Positions 17,280 through 26,495 of a stretch of DNA of 64,000 nt are shown here, in pieces (within the stretch, counting starts at the first letter, position 1; each line of letters starts with the position of its first letter). Origin of the DNA: a candidate division BRC1 bacterium ADurb.Bin183. Its GTDB lineage: Bacteria; Sumerlaeota; Sumerlaeia; MWCT01. A model generated the notes under the pieces. That model made no database searches and was not told where the DNA came from. It was given only the letters and a program-made list of their open reading frames with translations. The DNA is taken from assembly GCA_002070185.1 (NCBI GenBank), contig MWCT01000003.1, positions 151,752 to 215,751 on the forward strand. The letters run 5' to 3'. The position numbers were made by a program, and so were the translations under genes.

Positions 17280-18413
17280 TTATTTGTAGCTTTCTTCAAT
17301 CAGTTTCACATCAATCACAACAATCTCGTTGTTGCTGGAGGTTTTGACGGGGGGACCCCACGTCTGGATGCCGCTGGTGACAAAGAAGTGTGTGTTATTG
17401 ATTTTGCGGTAGCCCCAATTGAGAGGATACACGCATCGGACGATGTAATTGAGGGGAAAGAGTTGCCCGTTGTGCGTATGTCCCATGACTTGAATATCCA
17501 CATCGGCGCGGCTGGTTTCGAGCATATCCTTAGGTCTGTGGTCGAGCATAATCAGGGGGAGATTTTTTGGAATGCCGCGCATCAAATCATCCAGCGGCTT
17601 GCGATGGGGATAGTGTTGGTCGAGTCTGCCCGCGCAATAAAAGGCGTCCGCCACGTTGACAAATTCATCTTCAAGGACGCGGATGCCTGAATGGACAAAG
17701 AAATCCGAGCCTGCCTTTGCGCCGTAGAATTCGTGATTTCCCAAAGATGCAAAGACTCCGTATTTTGATTTGATGCGACGGAACTGCGCCGCGAATTCAT
17801 CCTCTCGCGATTTATGGCGGTCGCCTTCAAGGATGTCGCCGGGGATGAGGACGATGTCCGGATTTTGGGCGTTGACCTTTTCCACAAATGTTTGCATGAA
17901 TCGGCGCGTTGTTATATCCCGCAGGTGGAAATCGGCGGCAAACACGATGCGGAGCTGCGAGAGCGTTGACGCTCGGCGCGGGATTTCAATCTGATATTTT
18001 CGCACGCGGATGATATGATAGTTGATGATGCCCGCCGCCATGGCAAGCGCGGGAAGGATGAAAAGCGCGCAGAGGCTGACAAGGCGGAAGCGGTGCGATT
18101 GAAGGGTTGCCGTCTCGATAAATTTGAAAATACGATTTGCGCCGAGTGTAAGTTCAAAGAGTAAAAGAAAGAGGAAGAGATAGAGCAGCCAAGGGAGCGT
18201 GTAATAAGCGATGATGGCGAAAATGCGGACGAGGCGTCCGCCGTGAAAATGCGCCAGCGGCTCGGATATGGGGAAGTTGAGCGCGAGCAGGGCGTAGATG
18301 GCGGCGAAGATAGTTTTATGAAGGGGATTGCAAAAAAGGGAGCGCACCCGCAGGAGAACGTAGAAATTCGGCGCGAGATAAATAGCCAGCGCGATGATAA
18401 AAAAAAGGCGCAT
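17280..18413 (-). CDS. membrane-anchored metallophosphoesterase (YkuE/YaeI-like)
   Basis: 377 residues. Three or four N-terminal hydrophobic segments (to about residue 135) precede a calcineurin-like domain with the five blocks FAADFHL, PGDILEGD, LGNHEFYG, MLDHRP and MGHTHNGQLFPL, i.e. all usual metal ligands. Related membrane phosphoesterases (YkuE, LpxH-like YaeI) act on lipids or sugar nucleotides at the cytoplasmic or periplasmic face. The product ends 8 bp from the convergent secreted gene at 17271. Confidence 0.88.
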   Translation of the reverse strand: MRLFFIIALAIYLAPNFYVLLRVRSLFCNPLHKTIFAAIYALLALNFPISEPLAHFHGGRLVRIFAIIAYYTLPWLLYLFLFLLLFELTLGANRIFKFIETATLQSHRFRLVSLCALFILPALAMAAGIINYHIIRVRKYQIEIPRRASTLSQLRIVFAADFHLRDITTRRFMQTFVEKVNAQNPDIVLIPGDILEGDRHKSREDEFAAQFRRIKSKYGVFASLGNHEFYGAKAGSDFFVHSGIRVLEDEFVNVADAFYCAGRLDQHYPHRKPLDDLMRGIPKNLPLIMLDHRPKDMLETSRADVDIQVMGHTHNGQLFPLNYIVRCVYPLNWGYRKINNTHFFVTSGIQTWGPPVKTSSNNEIVVIDVKLIEESYK

Positions 18414-18637
18414 ATCCCTTGAATTTTCTTAATCACCAAAAAATTAATAACCAAAATGAATTTACGTTTCAAAGAGAAGTACTCATCTCGGTCAATAAAA
18501 ATCAGCATTAAACCGACGCGGAAAACAGGTAGGCGATGTGCGTCTGGCAAGATTTACCCCTTCAAATTGCGGCGGCGACGTTGGCGCGGCTTAGCCCCTT
18601 ATTCCTCCTCCAACCACCCCAAAACGTTTTCTCTATT

Positions 18638-18658
18638 ATTAACCTCAGTTTGGTTAAT
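18638..18658. promoter_or_regulatory. inverted repeat ATTAACC-N7-GGTTAAT (possible operator)
   Basis: Perfect 7-bp arms at 18638-18644 and 18652-18658 around a 7-bp spacer, 150 bp upstream of the restriction gene. No T-run follows, so it is not a terminator on the plus strand. R-M genes are often controlled by small palindromes; no controller gene is seen here. Confidence 0.35.
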
Positions 18659-18712
18659 CAATGGAAGGCAGGTCGGAGATCAGATTTTTTTCTTTCTTCA
18701 CAATGTAAAAAC

Positions 18713-18741
18713 TTGACAATGAAGATAGATTTGGTTTATCC
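18713..18741 (+). promoter_or_regulatory. possible promoter of the DpnII-like R-M operon
   Basis: A perfect -35 TTGACA at 18713-18718, then 17 bp, then TTATCC as a weak -10 at 18736-18741. It sits about 65 bp before the restriction gene ATG. The -10 is poor. Confidence 0.3.
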
Positions 18742-18807
18742 ATTTTATGAATTTATTCTTTTGCTAAATTAAAAACAATCTATGCTCTAAATAAAAGGCT
18801 ATTTTGA

Positions 18808-19788
18808 ATGACAAAAAGTGTAAATGAAAAATTCAAAACTGTTATTGATAAGAACACCTTTTATTTTTCCAACCGGCATTTTGAAGAAAAATATGAGGGA
18901 TATATAAACTCAATTTGTGAGTCATTGCTTTATTTAAAAAATGAAATTGAGACGAAAGGGCTTACCCAAAAAGCATTTGAGCGTTTACTCACCGATAATA
19001 TAAATGGCCTAACGGCCCTTCTTACATTAACTGGATTCTCAAACGAATCTTTAAAACGTCTAATAACCCTTATTCGTGTTGTTAATGACCCTGTTTTATC
19101 AAAATTATCACTTAAAGCACAATGGAGCCAACCCGAAGATTTGGGAAATATAAAAGAATGGTCAGATTCATTTATCGCACACCTAATTTCTAATAATCAG
19201 TATTTCAGAACAGGAATTATCAATATATTTTTTGAAGGCGCAACAGTTCCTTTCTTGGCAAAAACTCTGCCGCTTTTCGAATTAAAAAAGTTGAGTATTT
19301 CGAAGTTGAAATTTGATGTTCCAGCAATGATTGATACTTTGGTTCGTTATAAAGGAAAAGGATCATATTCTGGACAAAGCGAAAATAATCCCGAAAAGAT
19401 TATTTCAATGTTGTTAAAAAAAATGGGATTGACTTATGATACGGGTGATTTAAGCGAGCTCATACGACAAGCCCCGGACACTAAACGTACAATGGATTTT
19501 ATTATTCCGAGCAAGGCGAATCCTCTATTAATAATAGAAAGTTCATTTTTGGTAACAACATCTTCTGGGCAAGGCGATAAATCCAAAACAGAAATTTCAA
19601 TTTATAAACTTATCAAAAAGCATTATCCAAAATCAAAGTTTATTGGATTTGTAGATGGGATTGGTTGGTATGTTCGTAAGGAAGACCTGAAACGTATGGT
19701 AGCCGCTTATGAAGATGTTTTTACATTCCATAAAGAAGAATTGCATCGTTTTGAAACATTATTGCGGACGGAGTTTGGCACCAAATGA
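18808..19788 (+). CDS. type II restriction endonuclease, DpnII/MboI-like
   Basis: 326 residues; AAAAGG lies about 9 bp before the ATG. The C-terminal third matches the DpnII-family core: MDFIIPSKANPLLIIESSF supplies the PD-(D/E)xK Asp and Glu, and FVDGIGWYVRKEDL resembles the conserved 'TDGQGWY' block of DpnII. DpnII itself cuts GATC; the site here is not certain. Its stop overlaps the methylase start (ATGA). AT-rich composition and Lys/Asn-rich codon use differ from the GC-balanced neighbours, which suggests horizontal transfer. Confidence 0.7.
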   Translation: MTKSVNEKFKTVIDKNTFYFSNRHFEEKYEGYINSICESLLYLKNEIETKGLTQKAFERLLTDNINGLTALLTLTGFSNESLKRLITLIRVVNDPVLSKLSLKAQWSQPEDLGNIKEWSDSFIAHLISNNQYFRTGIINIFFEGATVPFLAKTLPLFELKKLSISKLKFDVPAMIDTLVRYKGKGSYSGQSENNPEKIISMLLKKMGLTYDTGDLSELIRQAPDTKRTMDFIIPSKANPLLIIESSFLVTTSSGQGDKSKTEISIYKLIKKHYPKSKFIGFVDGIGWYVRKEDLKRMVAAYEDVFTFHKEELHRFETLLRTEFGTK

Positions 19789-20774
19789 TTGAAAAATACA
19801 AAAATAGGGTGATTCAGGGTGATTGTTTAGAAATACTTGGGGATATCCCTAATAATAGCATTGATGTTACCTTTGCAGATCCACCTTTTAATTTAAACAA
19901 AAAATATAAAAGTACAAAAGACAGCCTTAATTTAAATAAATATCTCGATTGGTGTAAGTTGTGGATTAATGAAATGGTGAGAATTACCAAACCTACAGGC
20001 TCAATATTTTTGCATAATATTCCTAAATGGCTTACATATTACACGGCTATATTAAACGAATCTGCGCATTTCAAACATTGGATTTCTTGGGATGCGCCAA
20101 CATCGCCTATGGGCAAATCTTTACAACCTTCACATTATGGAATATTATTTTACACCAAAGAATTGAAGAAAAACAAATTCTATGAAATTCGCTACCCGCA
20201 TAAGCGTTGTCGTAATTGTGGATATTTGCATAAAGATTATGGAGGGAAAAAAAAACTATTACATCCGTTCGGTCCTTTGTTGTCCGATGTATGGACTGAC
20301 ATTCACCGGATAAAACACAACAAATATAGAGACGATCATCCTTGCCAACTTCCGGTACATTTACTTGAAAGAATAATCCTTATGTCAACCGATGAAGGAG
20401 ATATCGTATTTGATCCTTTTTTAGGCACTGGCACAACTGCTTTGGCCGCAAAAAGGTTGGGTCGAAATTATATTGGAGTGGAGCTTGATAAAGAATATGT
20501 CCGCATTTCTGAAAACAAATTAGCTATGGAAAAATCTGATTCAAAAATTGACGATGTTTGGGTTGGTTTTTTTTTGGATAAAATAATAACCATTCGAGAT
20601 ATTGATTGGGAAAAGATAGCACCAAGTTTTATCATTCCAGAAATGATTACAGATATCGATCATAAAGAAATTATGTCTAAAAACGGGAAAATCAATAAAG
20701 GATATGAACCTCAAAAAATTGATTTTCAAGATTTGCCATTGTTTGCAAATGCAATACTATTAGAAAAAAAGTAA
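19785..20774 (+). CDS. site-specific DNA methyltransferase (beta-class amino-methylase)
   Basis: 329 residues. The catalytic motif ADPPFNLNKKY near residue 30 comes before the SAM-binding motif DPFLGTGTTALAAKRLG near residue 207, the beta-class order used by N6-adenine or N4-cytosine enzymes. A small zinc-ribbon-like insert (CRNCGYLHKD) and the block LLSDVWTDIHRIKHNKY are seen in many type II methylases of this kind. It should protect host DNA against the upstream nuclease, to which it is coupled by ATGA. The C-terminal 100 residues are Ile/Lys-rich with no clear domain. The AT-rich content is shared with the partner gene. Confidence 0.85.
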   Translation: MIEKYKNRVIQGDCLEILGDIPNNSIDVTFADPPFNLNKKYKSTKDSLNLNKYLDWCKLWINEMVRITKPTGSIFLHNIPKWLTYYTAILNESAHFKHWISWDAPTSPMGKSLQPSHYGILFYTKELKKNKFYEIRYPHKRCRNCGYLHKDYGGKKKLLHPFGPLLSDVWTDIHRIKHNKYRDDHPCQLPVHLLERIILMSTDEGDIVFDPFLGTGTTALAAKRLGRNYIGVELDKEYVRISENKLAMEKSDSKIDDVWVGFFLDKIITIRDIDWEKIAPSFIIPEMITDIDHKEIMSKNGKINKGYEPQKIDFQDLPLFANAILLEKK

Positions 20775-21352
20775 TCCCCATATACGTTCTGCTTCACTCG
20801 AAAGTGGCAATCCCTTCATCGGGAACTGTCTTTGTTCGGAGTGAATTGGGCAAATTGCAATATGATTTTTTGATGGCGGCGAGCCGCCCGCCACGGCGCG
20901 TTTTCAACCTGAGACGAAGCTGGTTTTTTTGAAGTATGGGAGGAATCAACATAATCATTTTTCCAAGCGGCGGGGTATCCTTGGTTGAATTTCTCCATCT
21001 ACCGGCTTTTTGTCGAAACCTCGCTCGGTTATCCCTGGCGGGTTGCTTCCTTGCTGCGTCCGCTTTCGTTTCACCAATGAGAATAAACTTCTTTCATTCC
21101 TCGGAACTCGTCAACTCCTTTCTTTTTATGCTTTCTTTCTTTGCCTCCGAATGCATTCAAGTTTCAAGGATTGAAGCCGTGTTTTTATTTTGCGGTTGCG
21201 TTGAGGGGAATTTGTCGGCCGGGGGGAATTTTTCGCGCGGTGCGCCGTGTTTTCAACTTGACATGGATTGGGGCGGTCGTAACTTCTGAAACCTGTGATT
21301 GTGTTGATATAATTCAAAGATACACAGATTTAATCTATAGGTTGAATCGGAT
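20775..21352. other. 578-bp region with no convincing gene
   Basis: This lies between the methylase and the DegT aminotransferase. On the minus strand one frame stays open for about 100 codons (roughly 21,094 to 20,793), but its translation is basic and low-complexity with no family match. Two stretches at about 20,885-20,915 and 21,235-21,262 share the string GTTTTCAAC plus GC-rich flanks and may be distant copies of one element. I see no tRNA and no clear structured RNA. It may be residue from insertion of the R-M pair. Confidence 0.4.
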
Positions 21353-22489
21353 ATGAAAGTTCCTCTTTTAGACCTGAAGGCTCAGTTGAAAACTATCGAA
21401 GCGGATATGAAAAAATCTGTTTTGGAGGTTTTGGACTCGACGCAATATGTCATGGGCGCTAAGGTGAAGGAATTGGAGGAGGCGGTCGCCGCCTATACGG
21501 GGGCGAAATTTGCCGTCGGCGTTTCTTCCGGCACGGACGCCCTTCTTATCGCTTTGATGGCTTTGGACATCCAGCCGGGTGATTTTGTCATCACCTCTCC
21601 GTATTCTTTTTTCGCTACAGCGGGCGTGATTGCGCGCCTATGCGCCCGTCCGGTGTTTGTGGATATTGACCCGGACACGTATAACATTTCGCCTCTTGCG
21701 CTCAAGGCGTGGTTTGCAAGCAACAAAGCGGATGCGGCAAAGGTGAAGGCGATTATTCCTGTGCATCTTTATGGTCAGTGCGCGGATATGGACGCTATTC
21801 TTGAGACTGCTGATGAGCGGGGCATTCCTGTTATTGAGGATGCTGCGCAGGCGATTGGCTCGCGTTATCCTTCCAAGTTTGGCGTGAAGAAGGCGGGGGC
21901 GATGGGGGCGGCGGGCTGTTTTTCTTTTTTCCCCAGCAAGAATCTCGGCGGCATCGGCGACGGCGGAATTGCGACGGTCAATGACGAAGCCTTTGCCAAA
22001 AAGATTGCGTGTCTGAGAAATCACGGCGCAGAGCCGAAATATTATCATTCTATGATTGGCGGGAATTTTCGTTTGGACACCATTCAAGCCGCGGCGTTGC
22101 TTGTCAAGCTCCCCCACCTTGATAAATGGCATTCGATGCGGCAATCAAACGCGGCGTATTACGATGAGCATATCAAGACGGCGGGCGTCAAAAAGCCTGC
22201 GATTGCCTATAAACGCGAGTATCATATTTACAACCAATATGTTATATGCGTTCCCGAGCGGCGGGATCTTTTGCGAAATTTTCTTGCGTCCAACGAGATT
22301 GGGTGCGAGATTTATTATCCTGTTCCGCTGCATGAGCAGGAATGTTTCAGCTATCTGGGCTATAAGGCGGGCGATTTTCCGAACAGCGAACATGCGGCGC
22401 GCAACTCTATCGCTCTGCCGATTTATCCGGAGCTGACGCGGGAGATGCAGGATTTTGTGATTGAGAAGATTGATGATTTTTACAAATAA
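21353..22489 (+). CDS. DegT/DnrJ/EryC1-family sugar aminotransferase
   Basis: 378 residues. The family signature is clear: VGVSSGTDALLIALMALDI, VHLYGQCADMDAI, VIEDAAQAIGSRY and the PLP lysine in FSFFPSKNLGGIGDGG. These enzymes aminate keto-sugar nucleotides to make amino sugars for O-antigen or other surface glycans. It is the first gene of a three-gene plus-strand set (aminotransferase, GT2, methyltransferase) with small gaps and overlaps. The exact sugar is not predictable. Confidence 0.93.
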   Translation: MKVPLLDLKAQLKTIEADMKKSVLEVLDSTQYVMGAKVKELEEAVAAYTGAKFAVGVSSGTDALLIALMALDIQPGDFVITSPYSFFATAGVIARLCARPVFVDIDPDTYNISPLALKAWFASNKADAAKVKAIIPVHLYGQCADMDAILETADERGIPVIEDAAQAIGSRYPSKFGVKKAGAMGAAGCFSFFPSKNLGGIGDGGIATVNDEAFAKKIACLRNHGAEPKYYHSMIGGNFRLDTIQAAALLVKLPHLDKWHSMRQSNAAYYDEHIKTAGVKKPAIAYKREYHIYNQYVICVPERRDLLRNFLASNEIGCEIYYPVPLHEQECFSYLGYKAGDFPNSEHAARNSIALPIYPELTREMQDFVIEKIDDFYK

Positions 22490-22521
22490 ACGCCTCTATC
22501 CTTTTTTTTAGGGCGGCAATT

Positions 22522-23481
22522 ATGTATAAGAATCATGTGGTTGCGACGGTTGTGCCGGCTCATAATGAGGAGCGCCTCATCGGGCGGACGATTAACACGA
22601 TGCCGGATTATGTTGACCATATCGTCATCATAGACGACGCCAGTTCTGATAAAACGGCGGCGGTTGTTAGCGAGATTGCCGCCACAAATAAAAAGGTTGT
22701 GCTTTTGCGCCATGAGAAAAACAAAGGCGTCGGGCAAGCCATCGCTTCCGGTTATGTTTGGTGCCGCGAGAATAATGTTGATATCGCCGTTTGCATGGAC
22801 GGCGACGGGCAGATGGATCCGGAGGATATGCCCAATTTGCTTGAGCCGGTGGTCAATGACGAGACGGATTTTGCCAAAGGCAACCGCCTATTTACCGGCG
22901 AGGCTTGGAAGAAGATTCCCAAGATTAGGTATTTCGGAAATGCCGCGCTAAGTTTTATGACCAAAATCGCCAGCGGATACTGGCATGTGGCAGATTCGCA
23001 GACGGGCTATACGGCGCTCAATAAGAGGGCGCTTCAAATTTTACCGGTGGAAAATATTTATCCTCGTTATGGCAGACCGAATGATTTTCTGGTTACGCTG
23101 AACATTTACAATATGCGCGTGATGGATGTGCCTGTGAAGCCGATTTACGGCATCGGCGAAAAGAGCGGGATGAGAATCTGGCGGGATCTTTTTAAAATAT
23201 TCGCTTTGATTATCAGACTTTTTTTCCGGCGCATGACGCAGAAGTATATCATCCGCGATTTTCATCCGCTGGTCTTTTTTTATGCGTTTGGAATGCTGCT
23301 GTTGTTGATTGATTTGCCTTTATTGGGCAGGTTGATTTATTATCGGATTGTTGATGGGCGCTTTCCGATTGTCAACGCCCTTGCTTTGATATTTTTCACC
23401 ATTATCGGCATTCAATGTTTTTTCTTTGCGATGATGTTTGATATGGAAGCCAACAAAGACCTTAAGGGCGGCGCTCGATGA
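22522..23481 (+). CDS. glycosyltransferase family 2 with C-terminal membrane segments
   Basis: 319 residues. The GT-A core begins VVATVVPAHNEERLIG, has the nucleotide-sugar metal motif CMDGDGQMDPEDM and the acceptor-side block ADSQTGYTALNKRAL. Two hydrophobic helices near the C-terminus (about 250-305) anchor it in the membrane, as in dolichol/undecaprenyl-phosphate mannose-type synthases. The stop overlaps the methyltransferase start (ATGA). Likely role: loading a sugar onto a lipid carrier or surface glycan. Confidence 0.9.
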   Translation: MYKNHVVATVVPAHNEERLIGRTINTMPDYVDHIVIIDDASSDKTAAVVSEIAATNKKVVLLRHEKNKGVGQAIASGYVWCRENNVDIAVCMDGDGQMDPEDMPNLLEPVVNDETDFAKGNRLFTGEAWKKIPKIRYFGNAALSFMTKIASGYWHVADSQTGYTALNKRALQILPVENIYPRYGRPNDFLVTLNIYNMRVMDVPVKPIYGIGEKSGMRIWRDLFKIFALIIRLFFRRMTQKYIIRDFHPLVFFYAFGMLLLLIDLPLLGRLIYYRIVDGRFPIVNALALIFFTIIGIQCFFFAMMFDMEANKDLKGGAR

Positions 23482-24071
23482 ACGAACCCGAATATAAGGA
23501 TGTGCGCTATTCCACGCGCAATCCGATTTCCGCCTATCTTGTGAAGAATTTTTTTGTGCGCCTCAGGCAAATGCTTTTGCAAACGGGCGCGCGGCGTGTT
23601 TTAGAAATTGGATGCGGCGAGGGTTTTGTGACCAATTTAGCCAAAGAGACGCTTTCGCCGGAGCTTCTTATTGGGTCTGATTATTCAAGCCAGTGGCTTG
23701 CCCGCGCAAAAAAATTCCATCCAGATTCGCAGTTCATGGTCATTGATGCGAGAAAGATTCCGTTCAGGGACGGCGCGTTTGATTTGGTTCTTGCAATCGA
23801 GGTTCTGGAGCATGTGGAGGGTCCGGAGGCGGCGCTTGATGAGATTGCGCGCGTTGCATCGAAGCGGGCGATTATCTCCGTTCCCAACGGCGTCATCTGG
23901 CGATTGGGGAATATGGCTCGCGGGAAATATTTTTCGAGTTTTGGCAATACGCCCGGTCATATAAATGAATGGTCAAAGCGGGCGTTTCGCCGATTTTTAG
24001 AGCGGCGGTTCGAGATATTGGAACACAAGGCGCCATTTCCTTGGCAGATAGCGCTTCTCAAGAAGAAATAA
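23478..24071 (+). CDS. class I SAM-dependent methyltransferase
   Basis: 197 residues. Motif I is VLEIGCGEGFVTNLA, followed by LLIGSDYSSQWLARA and FDLVLAIEVLEHVEGPEAAL, a typical Methyltransf_11/25 layout. Because it is coupled (ATGA) to a GT2 gene and follows a DegT aminotransferase, the substrate is probably a sugar or a glycolipid. No membrane segment is present. Confidence 0.87.
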   Translation: MNEPEYKDVRYSTRNPISAYLVKNFFVRLRQMLLQTGARRVLEIGCGEGFVTNLAKETLSPELLIGSDYSSQWLARAKKFHPDSQFMVIDARKIPFRDGAFDLVLAIEVLEHVEGPEAALDEIARVASKRAIISVPNGVIWRLGNMARGKYFSSFGNTPGHINEWSKRAFRRFLERRFEILEHKAPFPWQIALLKKK

Positions 24072-24138
24072 TTGACAATTCCTTCCAATCCTTCGCAAGT
24101 ATTCCACTCGCTTTTTTAAATAATCGAAAGGTTAATTT

Positions 24139-25905
24139 ATGGAAAAAGTTGTTTTATCGGGAAATGAGGCATTTGCTCGCGGCGCTTGGGAGGCAGGGGT
24201 TAATATTGCGGCGGCGTATCCCGGCACCCCCAGCACTGAAATTCTTGAGAACCTTGTCAAATATCCGGATGTGTATTGTCAGTGGTCACCGAATGAAAAA
24301 GTTGCGTTGGAATTTGCGGCAGGCGCGGCTCTTGCCGGGGCGCGCACGCTTGCCTGCATGAAGCATGTGGGGTTAAACGTTGCCGCGGATCCTCTCATGA
24401 CTTTGACCTACATCGGCATCAAGGGGGGAATGGCTCTGATTGTGGCGGATGATCCGGGGATGCATTCTTCCCAGAATGAGCAGGACACGCGCCATTACGC
24501 CCGTCTTGCCAGAGCGCCGCTTCTTGAGCCGTCGGACAGCGAGGAGGCGAAAGAGTATATTGGACTTGCTTATGAAATATCCGAGCAATTCCGCACGCCC
24601 GTCATTCTCAAATCAACCACGCGGGTATCGCATTCCAAAGGGGTTGTCGCTATCGGCGAACGCAAACCGCACAAGGCGGATGGTTATGAAAAAAATCCTC
24701 AGCTTTATGTGCCTGTTCCGATTTATGGGCGAAAGATGCGCGTCGCCTTAGAGGAGCGATTTCAAAAATTGCAGGAATACGCCTGTGCCATGCCGCAGAA
24801 TATGATTGTTGAGCGTTCGAATGATTTGGGCATTATCACCTCGGGAATCGCTTATCAATATGCGGCGGAGATTTTCCCTGAGGCGTCTTTTCTCAAACTG
24901 GCGATGCCCTTTCCTTTTCCCGATGATTTAATAATTAAATTTTCTAAAACGGTCAAACGGATTTTGGTTGTGGAGGAGTTGGACAATTTTCTGGAAGAGC
25001 ACGTCCGTTCGCTTGGGATTGCTGCGGAGGGAAAAAAATACATCCCCGGCATCGGCGAATTGAGCCTTGATGTTTTGGAAGAGGCGCGAAAAAAATTCGA
25101 GGGCAAAACGGATACGGCAAAGCCAGCCGTAAAGCCCGCGCCGAAAGTTCCGCCGCGCCCGCCGGTTTTTTGCCCGGGCTGCCCGCATCGAGGCGTGTTT
25201 TATGAGATTTCAAAATTGAAGCCGGTTGTGATTGGAGATATCGGCTGTTATAGTCTTGCCGTTTTTCCGCCGCTTTCTGCGATGGATATGATTTTGTGCA
25301 TGGGCGCGGGGATATCCAGCGCGCACGGGGCGCAAAAGGCGGACACGGGGCAAAAAATTGTCGGCGTGGTCGGCGACTCAACCTTTTTCCATTCAGGCAT
25401 CACCGGGCTTCTTGATATTGGATACAATAAAGGCAAGCTGGTCATTTTCGTTTTGGACAATCGCAGCACTGCTATGACGGGGCATCAAGAGCATCCGGGA
25501 ACGGGCCGCACGCTTATGGGGCAGCCGACGCATAGGGCGTCCATCGAGGCGTTTGCGCGCGCCTGCGGCATTAACCGGGTCGTCAGGGTGGATCCTTATG
25601 ACCTTCCAAAACTTCGCAAGGTCATCAAGGATGAGATGGATGCGGATGAGGCGTCGGTTATCATCACCGAAGCGCCGTGCATCCTCATCGACCACTCGCG
25701 GGTCAAGGAGCCGATGCGTATAGATCCCGACGAGTGCAAATCCTGCGGCTTGTGTCTTAAACTATCGTGTCCGGGGCTTGAAAAAAAGGAAGTCTCCGGC
25801 GGGAAGTTCAAGGTTGAGGTGAATCCGGTTTTATGCCGCGGCTGCGAGTTATGCGTGCAGGTGTGTCCGTTCGGCGCGATCAAAAAGCAGGGGGAAAAAT
25901 CATGA
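24139..25905 (+). CDS. iorA: indolepyruvate ferredoxin oxidoreductase, alpha subunit
   Basis: 588 residues, normal length. The N-terminus (GVNIAAAYPGTPSTEI) and VADDPGMHSSQNEQD match the pyrimidine domain. FCPGCPHRGVFYEI, DIGCYSLAVFPPLSA and GVVGDSTFFHSGITGL carry thiamine diphosphate. Two C-terminal [4Fe-4S] motifs are present, CKSCGLCLKLSC and CRGCELCVQVC. With IorB it oxidatively decarboxylates aryl pyruvates (from Trp, Phe, Tyr) to acyl-CoA, reducing ferredoxin, a hallmark of anaerobic amino-acid use. AAAGG precedes ATG 24139; a TTGACA at 24072-24077 may be part of its promoter. Confidence 0.96.
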   Translation: MEKVVLSGNEAFARGAWEAGVNIAAAYPGTPSTEILENLVKYPDVYCQWSPNEKVALEFAAGAALAGARTLACMKHVGLNVAADPLMTLTYIGIKGGMALIVADDPGMHSSQNEQDTRHYARLARAPLLEPSDSEEAKEYIGLAYEISEQFRTPVILKSTTRVSHSKGVVAIGERKPHKADGYEKNPQLYVPVPIYGRKMRVALEERFQKLQEYACAMPQNMIVERSNDLGIITSGIAYQYAAEIFPEASFLKLAMPFPFPDDLIIKFSKTVKRILVVEELDNFLEEHVRSLGIAAEGKKYIPGIGELSLDVLEEARKKFEGKTDTAKPAVKPAPKVPPRPPVFCPGCPHRGVFYEISKLKPVVIGDIGCYSLAVFPPLSAMDMILCMGAGISSAHGAQKADTGQKIVGVVGDSTFFHSGITGLLDIGYNKGKLVIFVLDNRSTAMTGHQEHPGTGRTLMGQPTHRASIEAFARACGINRVVRVDPYDLPKLRKVIKDEMDADEASVIITEAPCILIDHSRVKEPMRIDPDECKSCGLCLKLSCPGLEKKEVSGGKFKVEVNPVLCRGCELCVQVCPFGAIKKQGEKS

Positions 25906-26480
25906 AACAAATAACTAATATAGTTCTTTCCGGCGTGGGCGGACAGGGGATTTTGCTTGCGAGCAAACTGGTTTCCGAGGCGGCGCTGCTCGAGGGCTAT
26001 GACGTTAAGGCGAATGAGGTTCATGGCATGGCGCAACGCGGCGGCAGCGTCATTGGGCAAATCCGTTTTGGCAAGAAGGTCTTTTCGCCGCTTGTCAAAC
26101 TGGGCTCGGCGCATATCCTCCTTGCGATGGAAATTATTGAATCTATCCGTTACGCCCCTTATCTTTCGCCAACAGGTTTGGCTTTAGTGAACACGCAGCG
26201 CGTCATTCCCACGACTGTGAGTTCAGGGCAGGCGGAATATCCCGCCGACCCCGAAGGTTTGGTCAAACAAACATTTCCAAGATTTCAGATGGCGGACTGC
26301 CTTGCTATTGCCAAAGAGGCGGGCGATACGCGCTGCACAAACACTGTCATGGTTGGCTGGCTTTCGAATCATCTCCCCTTTTCGGCGGAGTCATGGCAAA
26401 AGGTTCTCGAACAATGCATCAAGCCAAAATTCATTTCCATGAATCTAAAGGCTTTTGCATTGGGCAGAAAAATATCTTAA
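25902..26480 (+). CDS. iorB: indolepyruvate ferredoxin oxidoreductase, beta subunit
   Basis: 192 residues from ATG 25902, which overlaps the iorA stop as ATGA and follows a GGGG-rich site. The N-terminal NIVLSGVGGQGILLASKLV is the gamma/POR domain signature of 2-oxoacid ferredoxin oxidoreductases, and EVHGMAQRGGSV is diagnostic. It forms the heteromer with IorA. A longer reading from 25833 would lie inside iorA and is unlikely. Confidence 0.96.
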   Translation: MKQITNIVLSGVGGQGILLASKLVSEAALLEGYDVKANEVHGMAQRGGSVIGQIRFGKKVFSPLVKLGSAHILLAMEIIESIRYAPYLSPTGLALVNTQRVIPTTVSSGQAEYPADPEGLVKQTFPRFQMADCLAIAKEAGDTRCTNTVMVGWLSNHLPFSAESWQKVLEQCIKPKFISMNLKAFALGRKIS

Positions 26481-26495
26481 GACGTTTTTTTGATT

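Larger units (their letters stand above)
18414..18807. other. 394-bp intergenic region ahead of the DpnII-like R-M genes
   Basis: No protein-like frame of useful length. The first half has ordinary composition; from about 18,700 the sequence turns strongly AT-rich, marking the edge of the imported R-M pair. It contains a perfect inverted repeat (18638-18658) and a TTGACA element (18713-18718), described separately. Confidence 0.5.

Noticed and set aside
18536..18772. 78-codon plus-strand frame before the DpnII-like gene
   Set aside because: No family-like content, no ribosome site, and it spans the composition break.
20800..20835. GCAATCCCTTCATCGGG, which looks like a CRISPR repeat fragment
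   Set aside because: It occurs once, with no second copy or spacers in the window and no cas gene.
20990..21070. SRP-RNA-like string (GGAAGCAACCCGCC on the minus strand)
   Set aside because: The GGAA tetraloop stem and symmetric bulge of bacterial 4.5S RNA cannot be paired here.
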